Positions 1 to 9,616 of a stretch of DNA of 64,000 nt are shown here, in pieces. Position 1 is the stretch's first letter. Each line of letters starts with the position of its first letter. The notes under the pieces are model-generated. The model was not told the DNA's origin. It saw only the letters and a list, made by a program, of their open reading frames with translations, and did no database searches. Both the position numbers and the translations under genes were made by a program. Origin of the DNA: an uncultured Clostridia bacterium (lineage in GTDB: Bacteria; Bacillota; Clostridia; Christensenellales; Borkfalkiaceae); assembly GCA_947624965.1 (NCBI GenBank), contig CANQMN010000007.1:30193-94192 (forward strand). The letters are read 5' to 3'.

Positions 1-834
1 CATCTTCTTAAAGAAAGTGCACTGCCTTTTGGCATAATTGCGGGTATTTTTCTTAATTATGTCTGACATAGTACTTAAATTATCGCCGTTTTTCAAACAT
101 TCGACGACCTCTTTATAGCCAATTGCCTGCATGCTCTGCGCGCTCGACGGCACGCCCGCGGCGAGCAGCCCCTTTACTTCCTCCACGAGCCCCCGTGCAA
201 AAAAACCGTCTACGCGCGCATCGATGCGGGCGTAGAGCGTTTCCCTCGGGTAGTCGAAGGCGACCGCACAGAACGGAAACCGCGGCTGTGCCCCGTCCCG
301 CTGTTCGGATTTTTTCTTCCCCGTGAGCTCGAAGATCTCCAATGCGCGGACGACCCGCTTGACGTCGTTCGCGTGCAGAACGCGCGCGCTCTCCGCGTCC
401 GCTTCCGCAAGCATCGCGTGGAGCGCTTCCTTGCCCTCCCGCTCCGCAATGCGCAGATACTTCTCGCGCACGGCGGGATCCGCGGGCGTTTCCCCGAATG
501 CGTGTTTGAAGAGCAGGGCGTTCATATAAAATCCCGTGCCGCCGCAGAGGATGGGCGTCTTCCCCCGCGCGAGGATATCCTCCACGATCGGAAGCGCGGC
601 GCGCTCGAAATCGCTCACCGAATATGCGTCCGTGGGAGAACAGACGTCGATCATATAGTGCGGAATGCCGCCCCGCTCCTCCGCCGTCGGCTTTGCCGTG
701 CCGACGTCAAGACCGCGATAGACGAGGAACGCGTCGCACGAGACGATTTCGCCGTTGAGCCGCTTGGCGCATTCGACGGCGAGCGCGGTCTTGCCCGTAG
801 CCGTCGCGCCGCAGACGGCGAGAAGTTTTCTCAT
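1..834 (-). CDS. miaA: tRNA dimethylallyltransferase MiaA (C-terminus cut by window edge)
   Basis: Transfers a dimethylallyl group to N6 of A37 in tRNAs reading UNN codons. The 278 codons present begin at an ATG sharing an ATGA with the mutL stop. Visible motifs are the P-loop GATATGKT at residues 9-16, a VYRGLDVGTAKP segment, CGGTGFY, and the late motif NYAKRQCTFFKK. The frame is still open at base 1; family members are about 300-320 residues, so roughly the last 30 residues lie outside. It is the last gene seen in the cobB-miaB-mutS-mutL-miaA unit, and its product is the substrate of MiaB encoded in the same unit. Confidence 0.95.
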   Translation of the reverse strand, partial: MRKLLAVCGATATGKTALAVECAKRLNGEIVSCDAFLVYRGLDVGTAKPTAEERGGIPHYMIDVCSPTDAYSVSDFERAALPIVEDILARGKTPILCGGTGFYMNALLFKHAFGETPADPAVREKYLRIAEREGKEALHAMLAEADAESARVLHANDVKRVVRALEIFELTGKKKSEQRDGAQPRFPFCAVAFDYPRETLYARIDARVDGFFARGLVEEVKGLLAAGVPSSAQSMQAIGYKEVVECLKNGDNLSTMSDIIKKNTRNYAKRQCTFFKKM

Positions 835-2675
835 ACGATCCTCTTGAACAATTTTTCGAGTTCCGTCTTCTTCACTTTCACGGCGATCGGTCTGCCGTGC
901 GGGCATTTGAGCCCCATATTTCCCTCCGTCTGCTCCACAAGGGCGCGCGCTTCGTCCTCCGTAAGGCGTTCGCCCCCCTTTACGGCGGCTTTGCACGCCG
1001 CGGAAGCGAGTTTATCTTTGAGGATGTCCGCAAGTTTTACGGCGCGGAGAGATTCCATCGAGGCGAGCACTTCGCCGAAAAACGCATTGAGGTCGATGCC
1101 TTGCAGTTCCACGGGCACGGCGGAGACCTTTACGCTCGTCCCGCCGAATTCCCCGATCTCGAACCCGAGTTCGGTGAGAAGCGGGAACTGCTTTTCCAAA
1201 AACGCAAACTCCTGCGGATTGACGGTGAGCACAAACGGCATGAGCATGGGTTGGGACACGACTGCCCGTTTTTCGCACTTTTCCCGCAATCTGTCGTATA
1301 TGAGCCGCTCGTGCGCGGCGTGCTGGTCGATGAGATACGCGCAGTCCCCCGCCTCGTAAAAGAGGTAAGTGCGGAACAGTTCCCCCTTATAGACGAGCGT
1401 CGCGGGGTCCAGCCGTTCCTGCGCCGCCTTTTTATTGCGCTCCGCGAGGAACTTTCTGTTCTCTTCAAAATAGTCCGTCTGCGGCGCGGGCGCGGGTTCC
1501 CGCACTTCCAAAACGTTGGGAGTAAACTCCGAACGCGCGGGCGGGAAATAGGAGGACCCGCCGACGGGCGAGACGTCGAACGCGAGCTCTTTTTTCGCCT
1601 GCTCGTACGACATCTCCGTTTGCGGCGACGTCGGAACGTGCGGCGGCGTAGGCGCAGCCGTCGGCGCGGGAACGTTCGCGAGATATTCGAGCGCGCGGGA
1701 ATTTCCGTCGAGCACGGCGGAGATCACCGAATACACGCTTCCGTAGATCACTTGGTTGTCCGCAAACCGCACGTCCGCCTTGTTGGGGTGCACGTTTACA
1801 TCCACGATCTCGGCGGGAACGTCCAAAAAGAGGACATAAAACGGATATTGCCGCTTCATGAGGTAGGCGCCGTAGGCGTTTGCAATCGCCGCAGACACCG
1901 TTTGGTTGACGACATATCTCCCGTTTACAAACAAGCTCTGGTAGCTTCGGTTTGCCTTGGAGAAGTTCTGGTTGCCGATAAAGCCGCGCAGGGCGATGCC
2001 GTGCTTGTCCGCATTGAGCTCATAGCAGTTATGCAGGACGTCCGTCCCATACACAGCGGCGATCGCGGCGGGCAACCCGTCCCCGAACGAGCGGTATTTC
2101 ACCTTTCCGTTGACCGTATAGGTAAACGAAATGTTCGGGCGGGAGAGAAGAAAACGCGCCATCATGTTGGAGACGTCCCCCTCCTCCTGCGCGTCCGATT
2201 TGAGGAATTTGAGCCGCGCGGGCGTGTTATAGAACAGATCCTCCACGGTAACGAGCGTTCCGTTCGCGCCGCCCGCGGGCGAGACCTCGCCCAATTTTCC
2301 GCCCTCGCAGGAGAGAGAAAAGGCTTCGCCCTCCGCCGTCTTGGAAACGATGCACATCCGTGAGACGGAGGCAATGGAGGCGATCGCCTCCCCGCGGAAC
2401 CCGAGCGTGGAGACGGAAAACAGGTCCTCCGCCTTCTCCAACTTGCTTGTCGCATGCGGGGAATAGGCGCGGGGCAGGTCGTCGCGGGCGATCCCGCAGC
2501 CGTTGTCCGAAACGCGGATGCTCTTTTTCCCGCCGCTCTCGATCTCCACCGAGATCTCCGTCGCGCCCGCGTCCACGGCGTTTTCCACGAGCTCCTTCAC
2601 GACGGAATACGGGCGGTCTACGACCTCCCCCGCCGCGATCCGATTATAGACGTCCGGCGTCAAAATATGTATCAT
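831..2675 (-). CDS. mutL: DNA mismatch repair protein MutL
   Basis: 614-residue mismatch-repair ATPase and probable nicking endonuclease acting with MutS. The GHKL ATPase motifs are in the first 110 residues: ELVENAVDAGA, VSDNGCGI and TLGFRGEA. The C-terminal domain carries the endonuclease motif DQHAAHERLIYD, with D where the family usually has the final E, plus ACKAAVKGG and CPHGRP, which complete the metal site in MutL proteins of bacteria lacking MutH. A Pro/Ala/Thr-rich linker joins the halves. The start overlaps the mutS stop by ATGA and the stop overlaps the miaA start the same way, implying coupled translation. Confidence 0.97.
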   Translation of the reverse strand: MIHILTPDVYNRIAAGEVVDRPYSVVKELVENAVDAGATEISVEIESGGKKSIRVSDNGCGIARDDLPRAYSPHATSKLEKAEDLFSVSTLGFRGEAIASIASVSRMCIVSKTAEGEAFSLSCEGGKLGEVSPAGGANGTLVTVEDLFYNTPARLKFLKSDAQEEGDVSNMMARFLLSRPNISFTYTVNGKVKYRSFGDGLPAAIAAVYGTDVLHNCYELNADKHGIALRGFIGNQNFSKANRSYQSLFVNGRYVVNQTVSAAIANAYGAYLMKRQYPFYVLFLDVPAEIVDVNVHPNKADVRFADNQVIYGSVYSVISAVLDGNSRALEYLANVPAPTAAPTPPHVPTSPQTEMSYEQAKKELAFDVSPVGGSSYFPPARSEFTPNVLEVREPAPAPQTDYFEENRKFLAERNKKAAQERLDPATLVYKGELFRTYLFYEAGDCAYLIDQHAAHERLIYDRLREKCEKRAVVSQPMLMPFVLTVNPQEFAFLEKQFPLLTELGFEIGEFGGTSVKVSAVPVELQGIDLNAFFGEVLASMESLRAVKLADILKDKLASAACKAAVKGGERLTEDEARALVEQTEGNMGLKCPHGRPIAVKVKKTELEKLFKRIV

Positions 2676-5233
2676 TTAACGTATTTCTCCTTCCACTCCG
2701 TGAGAAGCGCGAGCGCCTGCAACGGGGTGAGCGCGTTCGCGTCGATGCCCGCGAGCTCGCGCACGAGATCGGGCGTCTCGGGCGACGGCTCATTTTCCTC
2801 CTCCGCTCTCGCCGCGCCGTTTCTGTCCTTTTTTTCGAGTGCGCGCAGAATGGCCTTGGCGCGCGCGGTAACCGCTTCGGGAACGCCCGCGAGCGCGGCG
2901 ACTTCCACGCCGAAACTCCGCGAGGCGCCGCCCCGCACGATCTTGCGCAGAAAGACGATGGACCCCGCGATCTCTCTGACGTTGATCTTGTAGTTTTTTA
3001 CCCCTTTGAGCTTGCCTTCCAGCTCGGTGAGTTCGTGATAGTGCGTGGCGAACAGCGTCTTTGCGCGCACGTTCTCGTTGAGATATTCTATCACCGACCA
3101 CGCGATGGAGAGCCCGTCGAACGTGCTCGTTCCCCTTCCCACTTCGTCGAGAATGAGCAGGCTCCTATCCGTTGCGTTGCGGAGGATGTTCGCGACCTCC
3201 GTCATCTCCACCATAAAGGTGCTTCTGTCCAGGATGAGATTGTCGCTCGCGCCGATGCGCGTGAAAATACGGTCGCAAATGGGAACGACGGCGCGCTTTG
3301 CGGGAACGAAAGACCCGATGTGCGCCATGAGCACGATGAGCGCGATCTGCCGCAGATATGTGCTCTTCCCCGCCATGTTGGGTCCCGTGATGATCATCGT
3401 GCGGTTTTCGTCCCCGTCGAGCAGACAGTCGTTCGGGATAAACCGTTCGCGGGAGATGGCTTCCACGACGGCGTGTCTCCCCTCCTCGACGACGAGCGCG
3501 CCCGCCTCCGCGATCTCCGGTCGGCAATACTTGTTTTCCCGCGCGACGACCGCAAAGGAAACGAGACAGTCGAGGAGCGCGATCGCGCCGGAAATGCGCT
3601 GTAAGAGCGCGATGTTCCGTTCGAGGATCTCCAAGATCTCGCGGTAAAGCCGATCTTCGAGATTTTGCGCCGCTTCGTCGCTCCCGAGGATCTTGCTCTC
3701 CAAATCTTTCAACTCGTCCGTAATATACCGCTCGACGCCGGAAAGGGTCTGGCGGCGCACATAGGAATAGGGAACTTTCTCCTTGAAAGAGTTGCTCACC
3801 TCGATATAGTATCCGAACACGCGGTTGAACCCGATTTTGAGCGTGCGGATCCCCGTCCGCTCGCGCTCCCGCGCTTCGATCTCCGCGATCAGCGTCTTAC
3901 TGCTCTCCTTGATACTGCGCAGTTCGTCGAGCTCCGCGCGGTAGCCGCGGCGGATGTAGCCGCCCTCTTTGAGCGTCGTCGCGTCCGGCGCGATCGCCGC
4001 GTCGAGCAGCGCGCAGATCTCCTTGGTGTCCACGAGGTCGTCCGCGATGCCGCGGAGAAGCTCGGAAGAAAATCCCGTGAGTTGGAATTTGATGTTGGGA
4101 ACGACGGCGAGCGACGCGGACAGGTTCAGGCAGTCGCGCGGTTGCAGATTTCCGTTGGAGACGCGCCCCGTCAGCCGCTCGATATCGCGCATGGCGGAAA
4201 GCATATCGTAGATCCCCATGCGGACGACGGTCGCGCGGCAGAGCTCGTCTACGGCGTCCAGCCGCCTGTCGATCGCCGCCTTGTCGTTGAGGGGAGAAAT
4301 GAGCATGGAGGAAAGTTTTCTCGCCCCCATTCCCGTCTTTGTCTTGTCGAGAAGCCATAAAAGAGAGCCGTACCGCTTCCCCTCCGCGTTGTTTTTCAAA
4401 ATTTCCAAATTGCGGATCGCCGCGGGGTCGAGCGTCATCTGCCCGCGCCCGTCCGCGAAATGCAACGAGTTAAGATTTTTCAGCGCGTGCTTCTGCGTCT
4501 CACGGAGATATTCGATGAGCGCGCCCGCCGCGAGCGCGGAAACGGGATGCCGTTCCAGCCCGAGCGCGTCGACAGAGGCGACGGAAAACTGTTCTTTGAG
4601 ATTTTTTTCTGCGCAAGCGCGTTCAAATGCCCACGGAAGATAGCACGAAAAAGCGGGAAGAAGCCCCCGCTCCGCCTCCGCCTTCCCCTTGGAAGCGAAC
4701 AGAAATTCGTCGTTGCAGATGATCTCCGAAACAGACAAATTGATCAGCGCGGACAGCGTTTTATCGACGCTTTCCGTCTCCGAAACGGAAAACTCCCCCG
4801 TCGTGATGTCCGCCCATGCAAAGGCGATCGCGTCCCCCTTTTTGCAGACGCAGGCGATGTAGTTGCTCTTCTTTTCGTCGAGCATGCTCTCCTCGGTGAC
4901 CGTCCCCGCCGAGACGATGCGGATCACGTCCCTGTCCACCATTCCCTTGCTCTCGCGCGGGTCGGAGAGCTGTTCGCAGATCGCCACCTTCTCGCCGAGG
5001 GAGACGAGCTTTGCGATATAGCCGTCCGCCGCATGGAACGGGATGCCGCACATCGGCGCGCGCTCTTTGAGCCCGCAGTCCCGTCCCGTGAGCGTGAGAT
5101 CCAACAGCCCCGAGACTTTCACGGCGTCGTCGAAGAACATCTCGTAAAAATCCCCGAGCCGATAAAAAATGACGCAGTCGGGATACTTCTCCTTGATCTT
5201 GAAAAAATGCTCCATCATCGGTGAGAGAGCCAT
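2672..5233 (-). CDS. mutS: DNA mismatch repair protein MutS
   Basis: 853-residue mismatch sensor. The N-terminal domain has the mismatch-binding Phe-x-Glu in GDFYEMF (about residues 31-37). The ATPase has Walker A GPNMAGKST, Walker B LLILDEVGRGTSTFDG and the ATHYHEL segment. The ATG at 5233 is chosen because an AGGGGGAA ribosome site lies just before it and the family begins with the MMEHFFKIK-type helix; the open frame runs 128 codons further upstream but that part is the antisense of miaB. miaB ends 13 bases upstream; mutL overlaps the stop. Confidence 0.97.
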   Translation of the reverse strand: MALSPMMEHFFKIKEKYPDCVIFYRLGDFYEMFFDDAVKVSGLLDLTLTGRDCGLKERAPMCGIPFHAADGYIAKLVSLGEKVAICEQLSDPRESKGMVDRDVIRIVSAGTVTEESMLDEKKSNYIACVCKKGDAIAFAWADITTGEFSVSETESVDKTLSALINLSVSEIICNDEFLFASKGKAEAERGLLPAFSCYLPWAFERACAEKNLKEQFSVASVDALGLERHPVSALAAGALIEYLRETQKHALKNLNSLHFADGRGQMTLDPAAIRNLEILKNNAEGKRYGSLLWLLDKTKTGMGARKLSSMLISPLNDKAAIDRRLDAVDELCRATVVRMGIYDMLSAMRDIERLTGRVSNGNLQPRDCLNLSASLAVVPNIKFQLTGFSSELLRGIADDLVDTKEICALLDAAIAPDATTLKEGGYIRRGYRAELDELRSIKESSKTLIAEIEARERERTGIRTLKIGFNRVFGYYIEVSNSFKEKVPYSYVRRQTLSGVERYITDELKDLESKILGSDEAAQNLEDRLYREILEILERNIALLQRISGAIALLDCLVSFAVVARENKYCRPEIAEAGALVVEEGRHAVVEAISRERFIPNDCLLDGDENRTMIITGPNMAGKSTYLRQIALIVLMAHIGSFVPAKRAVVPICDRIFTRIGASDNLILDRSTFMVEMTEVANILRNATDRSLLILDEVGRGTSTFDGLSIAWSVIEYLNENVRAKTLFATHYHELTELEGKLKGVKNYKINVREIAGSIVFLRKIVRGGASRSFGVEVAALAGVPEAVTARAKAILRALEKKDRNGAARAEEENEPSPETPDLVRELAGIDANALTPLQALALLTEWKEKYVK

Positions 5234-5246
5234 GCCGTTTTCCCCC

Positions 5247-6557
5247 TTAATCGATCGCGTCCCCGTAGAGCGAGACGCCGTTCGCCTCTTTGACAAGGAG
5301 CGAAACAAACTCGCCGATCCGGCTGTTTTCGCTCTTGAAATACCCCATTCTTCCGTAGACGTCCCTGCCGAGATACATTCCGCGCTTTTCGTCGTAGTCC
5401 TCGCAGAGGATCTCCGCCGTCTTTCCCACGTACTTCGCGCTCTTCGCGCGCGTATTCGCATTGACGAGCTCCACGAGCCGCATGATGCGCGCCTTGGAGA
5501 CCTCTTCCGGAATGCGCCCCTCCATCTCCGCCGCCTTCGTGCCCGTCCGCGGGGAGAACACAAAGGTGAACGCGGAAGCGAAATCCGCCTCCCGCACGAG
5601 GGAGAGCGTCTCCTCAAACTCCTCCTCCGTCTCCGTGGGGAACCCCACGATGAGATCGGTCGTTACCTCGCAATCGGGGATCTCCCTGCGCAAGAGCGCA
5701 ATTTCCCCGAGATATTTTTCCCGCGTGTAGCGCCTGTTCATGAGCGAAAGGATGCGGTCGGAACCGGACTGCACGGGAAGGTGCAGCGTTTTACAGATCT
5801 TTTCGTGCTTTTTCATCACCGCGACGAGCTCTTCGGAAAAATCTTTGGGATGCGACGTCATAAAGCGCACGCGGAACTTCCCCTCGATCGAGGCGACGGC
5901 GTCCAACAGCGCGGGAAAGCGCATGCCGCTCTCCCCGTCGCGGTACGAATCGACGTTCTGCCCGAGGAGCGTTACCTCGCGATACCCCTCCCGCACGAGC
6001 CCGCGGACCTCTTCCAGCACATCCTCCGCCCGCCGCGAACGCTCCCGTCCGCGCACATAGGGCACGATGCAATAGGTGCAGAAGTTGTTGCAGCCGTACA
6101 TGATGTTGACCCAGGCGTTGGGATAGCTCGTGCGGACGGGCGAAATGCCGTCCTCCGTCGCGCTCCGCGCCTCTTTCAGGGAGACGACGGACTTTTTCTG
6201 CGCGCGTTTGCGCTCGATGAGCGCGCCGAGCTCGTCGAGATTGTGCGTCCCGAACAAAATGTCGATGAAGGGAAACTTCTCTTTGAGAATGCGCGCCTTG
6301 CCCGCCTCCTGCACCATACAGCCGCCCACGGCGATGAGGAGCCCCTTTTTCTCCCGTTTGAGCTTTTTGAGCGCGCCGATGTTGCCGAACGCGTGGTTCT
6401 CCGCGTTTTCGCGGATACAACAGGTGTTGAATACGATGATATCCGCTTCCTCGGGCGGGCTTTCGCGGTCATACCCCTTTTCGCGCAGGACGCCCGCGAT
6501 CTTTTCCGACTCGTGCAGATTCATCTGACAGCCGTATGTTACGATATGATAATTCAT
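5247..6557 (-). CDS. miaB: tRNA-2-methylthio-N6-dimethylallyladenosine synthase MiaB
   Basis: Radical-SAM methylthiotransferase, 436 residues, that converts i6A37 (made by MiaA) to ms2i6A37. The N-terminal UPF0004 domain has the auxiliary-cluster cysteines in YGCQMN, NTCCIRE and VGGCM; the radical-SAM motif is CNNFCTYC; a TRAM domain closes the protein. The short MNYHIVTYGCQMN start is typical of MiaB rather than MtaB or RimO. It overlaps the end of cobB by 4 bases and precedes mutS by 13 bases. Confidence 0.96.
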   Translation of the reverse strand: MNYHIVTYGCQMNLHESEKIAGVLREKGYDRESPPEEADIIVFNTCCIRENAENHAFGNIGALKKLKREKKGLLIAVGGCMVQEAGKARILKEKFPFIDILFGTHNLDELGALIERKRAQKKSVVSLKEARSATEDGISPVRTSYPNAWVNIMYGCNNFCTYCIVPYVRGRERSRRAEDVLEEVRGLVREGYREVTLLGQNVDSYRDGESGMRFPALLDAVASIEGKFRVRFMTSHPKDFSEELVAVMKKHEKICKTLHLPVQSGSDRILSLMNRRYTREKYLGEIALLRREIPDCEVTTDLIVGFPTETEEEFEETLSLVREADFASAFTFVFSPRTGTKAAEMEGRIPEEVSKARIMRLVELVNANTRAKSAKYVGKTAEILCEDYDEKRGMYLGRDVYGRMGYFKSENSRIGEFVSLLVKEANGVSLYGDAID

Positions 6558-7255
6558 AGCGCGACAAAGACCTCGCCGAGATTTTTACGGAGAACGAGCT
6601 CGCACCGATCGTCGAACGGCGTTGCGTCGCGGTTGATGAGCGCGAGATGGTCCCCGCGGAAATAGTTGAGAAATCCCGCCGCGGGCCACACGGTGAGAGA
6701 GGTCCCCGCCACGATGAGAAGATCCGCCGCTTGGATGGCGCGCACCGCGCCCGAGACCGTCTCGTCGTCGAGCGGCTCGCCGTAGAGCACGACGTCCGGC
6801 TTGACGATCCCGCCGCACGTACAGCGGGGAACGCCGCGCCCGCGCGCGATCTCCTCCGCGGAATAGAACTTTCCGCAGTTCATGCAATGGTTGCGGTAGA
6901 CGCTTCCGTGCAGTTCGTAAACCTTTTTGCTGCCCGCTTTTTGGTGCAGACCGTCGATATTCTGCGTTACGATCGCCGAAAGCCGCCCCTCCGTCTCCCA
7001 CGCGGCGAGCTTTTTATGCACGATGTTCGGCTCGGCGCCGAGCGGGAGCATTTTGTCGCGGTAAAAGGCGTAGAACTCTTCGGGGTGCCCGTAAAAAAAG
7101 TCCGCGCTCAAAATCGTCTCGGGCGGATAGGCGTATTTCATGTGATAGAGCCCGTCCTGCGAGCGGAAATCAGGAATGCCGCTCTCCGTAGAGACGCCCG
7201 CGCCGCCGAAAAATACGATGCGGGAACTGCTTTGTACCATTTCGCGAAGTGTCAT
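6554..7255 (-). CDS. cobB: NAD-dependent protein deacylase (sirtuin, CobB-like)
   Basis: 233-residue sirtuin that removes acyl groups from lysines using NAD+. Motifs in order: GGAGVSTESGIPDFRS, the TQNIDGLHQ segment, ELHGS with the catalytic His, a zinc site of two cysteine pairs (CMNC, CTC), and the GTSLTV and INRD segments of the Rossmann fold. It heads the minus-strand repair and tRNA-modification unit and overlaps miaB by 4 bases. A promoter of the TTGAAA-17-TATAAT type lies just upstream. Confidence 0.95.
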   Translation of the reverse strand: MTLREMVQSSSRIVFFGGAGVSTESGIPDFRSQDGLYHMKYAYPPETILSADFFYGHPEEFYAFYRDKMLPLGAEPNIVHKKLAAWETEGRLSAIVTQNIDGLHQKAGSKKVYELHGSVYRNHCMNCGKFYSAEEIARGRGVPRCTCGGIVKPDVVLYGEPLDDETVSGAVRAIQAADLLIVAGTSLTVWPAAGFLNYFRGDHLALINRDATPFDDRCELVLRKNLGEVFVAL

Positions 7256-7275
7256 AGAATTTACCCCGATTTTGT

Positions 7276-7304
7276 ATTATATCATAAACCGCATTTTTTT
7301 TCAA
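7276..7304 (-). promoter_or_regulatory. Promoter of cobB-miaB-mutS-mutL-miaA
   Basis: On the minus strand TTGAAA (7304-7299) and TATAAT (7281-7276) are separated by 17 bases, about 20 bases before the cobB start. No equally good promoter is seen for the divergent plus-strand PBP gene. Confidence 0.75.
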
Positions 7305-7357
7305 CAAATGCGGGCGATTTCGGAAAAAAAGTTGAAAAATACAAATACTGCAATCAA

Positions 7358-9616
7358 ATGAAACGCGCGATCGTCATCATCTCCGCCGTAACAGCGTCGC
7401 TTTGCGCAATCGTGCTCGCATTTCTCTTCTACTATCTCGGCGTAACGGCGGGAACAAAACTCGATCCCGCAAAGCTCTCGCTCGACGTCTCCTGCGTGCG
7501 GCTCTACGACGCCGCGGACGAAGAGATCGGAACGGCGGCGGGAAAACGGAACACAAGCATAGACGCCCTCCCGGACTACGTGAAAAACGCCTTCGTCGCC
7601 GTCGAGGACAAGCGTTTTTATTCCCACCGCGGATTGGACCACAGGCGGATCGCAAAAGCACTTTTGAAAAACATCGCCTCGTTTTCCTTCCGCGAGGGCG
7701 CTTCCACCATCTCCCAACAGCTCATCAAAAACACCCATCTTTCGGGCGAAAAAACGGTGAAAAGAAAGCTTCGCGAGGTCAAACTTACCCGCGCGCTCGA
7801 AAAGCGGTATTCAAAGGACGAGATCCTCGAACTGTACCTGAATTCCATCTATTTCGGGCACAACGCGTTCGGCATCGAGAACGCGGCGCGCTTTTACTTC
7901 GGGAAGGACGCGTCCGCACTCTCCCCCGCGGAGGGCGCGACCCTTGCGGCACTCGTAAGGTCTCCCAACCGCTATTCCCCCTTCCGCGACGCGGAAAAGT
8001 GCCTCTCCCGCCGCAACTTCGTGCTCTCGCTCATGCGCGAACAGGGCTACCTCACCGCCGCGCAGGAGGCGGACGCCCTGCGGGAAACACTTCCGCAGCA
8101 GCCTACGGAGGAGAGCGCAAACGCCTATCTCAACCGCGTCTTTGAAGAGCTCGGGGAACTTCTGCCGGACCTTCGGACCGCCGATGCGCAGAATATCCGC
8201 GTCTACACCTTTCTCGACAGAGCCCTGCAACAAAAATTCGAGGAGACGGAAACGCGTTCGGACGTCTGCTTTCTCGCCGTGGACAACAGGACGCACGGGC
8301 TGAAAGCGCTCCGCGCGACGCCATCGCCGCTCAAAAGGCTCCCCGCCTCCGTCATAAAGCCCCTTCTCGTGTACGCCCCCGCCCTCGAAGAGGACGTCAT
8401 CTCCCCCGCGACGCCCATCCTCGACGAAAAGACGGACTTCGGCGGGTACTCCCCCTCCGACTTCGGCGGGAAATACGGCGGCTACATGAGCGCGCGCTAC
8501 GCCCTCGCGCACAGCGTGAATATCCCCGCCGTCAAGATCCTCAACAGTCTCGGCGTCGAGCGGGGCGCGCGCTATCTCGCCCGCATGGGGCTCGAAGTTC
8601 CGAAGGAGGACCTTACGCTCGCGCTCGCGCTCGGCGGCATGCGGGAAGGGTTCACGCTTTCCGCCCTTGCGGACGCCTATTCCACGCTCGCCTGCGGCGG
8701 GGAATTTGCCCCCTCGCGCGCCGTCGCGCGCATCGAGGACGCAGACGGAAACGTGCTCTACCGCTTCAAGCCCGCGCCGCGGCGGGTGTTCTCGGAAGAG
8801 ACCGTCTGGCTCGTCAACGACATGCTGCAAAGCGCGGTCAAAGAGGGAACGGCGAAGCGGCTGAATGTTCTGCCCTTCCCCGTCTGCGCGAAAACGGGAA
8901 CGAACGGGACGGACGGCGGCAACACGGACGCCTATACCGTCGCGTACACGCGGGAGGACACCGTCGCCGTATGGATGGGCAACAGGGACAACTCCCCCGT
9001 CGATACGATGGGCGGCGGCGCGCCCGCAAACGTTGCGCTCGCCGCGATGCAGGCGCTCTACGGCGCGCGCACCCCGGAAGCCTTTCCCCCGTGCGACGGC
9101 GTGGAAGAGGCGATCCTCGACCGCGACGAATACGAGGGCAATCACAGGCTCCTGCTCGCCGACCCCGCCTCGCCGCCCGCGACGGGCTTTGCGGAGCTGT
9201 TCAAACGCTCCGCCCTTCCGAAGAGCGCGAGCACGCGCTTTTCGCATCCCAGCATCCAAATGCCGCGCATTTTTGTGGTCAACGGCGCAGTCTGCATAGA
9301 ATTATGTCAGACAAAGTACTATGAATACACGGTAAAAAGAGAAGGCGACGGTCAAACCGCCACCATCTATCGCGGGAAATACCGCGAAAAGATCTTCGAT
9401 AACTCCGTAAAGAGCGGCGTCTCCTACCGCTATACGGTGATCCCGACCTATTTGGGAAAGGAGGGCGACGCCGTAAAATTGCCCGCTGTCCGCGTGGAAA
9501 AAAGCGCGGAGATCCCCGAGGATTGGTGGGATCAAAAGGAGACTTCCTCCTTCCCCGCCACCGCCTCCTCGACGAGCGACTGCACGTCGAGCTTTCGCTC
9601 CTCCTCCTCGACGTAG
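7358..9616 (+). CDS. Class A penicillin-binding protein (transglycosylase-transpeptidase)
   Basis: Bifunctional peptidoglycan polymerase of 752 residues. An N-terminal signal anchor (about residues 3-28) is followed by a GT51 domain with EDKRFYSHRG (from residue 83, catalytic Glu), GASTISQQ, KRKLREVKLTRALE and ILELYLNSIYFG. The transpeptidase has SVIK (Ser331, Lys334), SVN (Ser386) and KTG (Lys512). A fibronectin-like tail follows. The ATG at 7358 starts the membrane anchor; no clear ribosome site precedes it. The last 85 bases overlap the 3' end of thiI on the other strand, so the extreme Ser/Thr-rich C-terminus is antisense to thiI. Confidence 0.93.
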   Translation: MKRAIVIISAVTASLCAIVLAFLFYYLGVTAGTKLDPAKLSLDVSCVRLYDAADEEIGTAAGKRNTSIDALPDYVKNAFVAVEDKRFYSHRGLDHRRIAKALLKNIASFSFREGASTISQQLIKNTHLSGEKTVKRKLREVKLTRALEKRYSKDEILELYLNSIYFGHNAFGIENAARFYFGKDASALSPAEGATLAALVRSPNRYSPFRDAEKCLSRRNFVLSLMREQGYLTAAQEADALRETLPQQPTEESANAYLNRVFEELGELLPDLRTADAQNIRVYTFLDRALQQKFEETETRSDVCFLAVDNRTHGLKALRATPSPLKRLPASVIKPLLVYAPALEEDVISPATPILDEKTDFGGYSPSDFGGKYGGYMSARYALAHSVNIPAVKILNSLGVERGARYLARMGLEVPKEDLTLALALGGMREGFTLSALADAYSTLACGGEFAPSRAVARIEDADGNVLYRFKPAPRRVFSEETVWLVNDMLQSAVKEGTAKRLNVLPFPVCAKTGTNGTDGGNTDAYTVAYTREDTVAVWMGNRDNSPVDTMGGGAPANVALAAMQALYGARTPEAFPPCDGVEEAILDRDEYEGNHRLLLADPASPPATGFAELFKRSALPKSASTRFSHPSIQMPRIFVVNGAVCIELCQTKYYEYTVKREGDGQTATIYRGKYREKIFDNSVKSGVSYRYTVIPTYLGKEGDAVKLPAVRVEKSAEIPEDWWDQKETSSFPATASSTSDCTSSFRSSSST

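Noticed and set aside
54..80. Similar 20-base string at 54-80, 9300-9325 and 50753-50780 (ATTATGTCxGACA-like)
   Set aside because: Matches of about 18 of 20 are expected by chance a few times in 64 kb; two of the three lie inside coding sequence in frames that fit their proteins.
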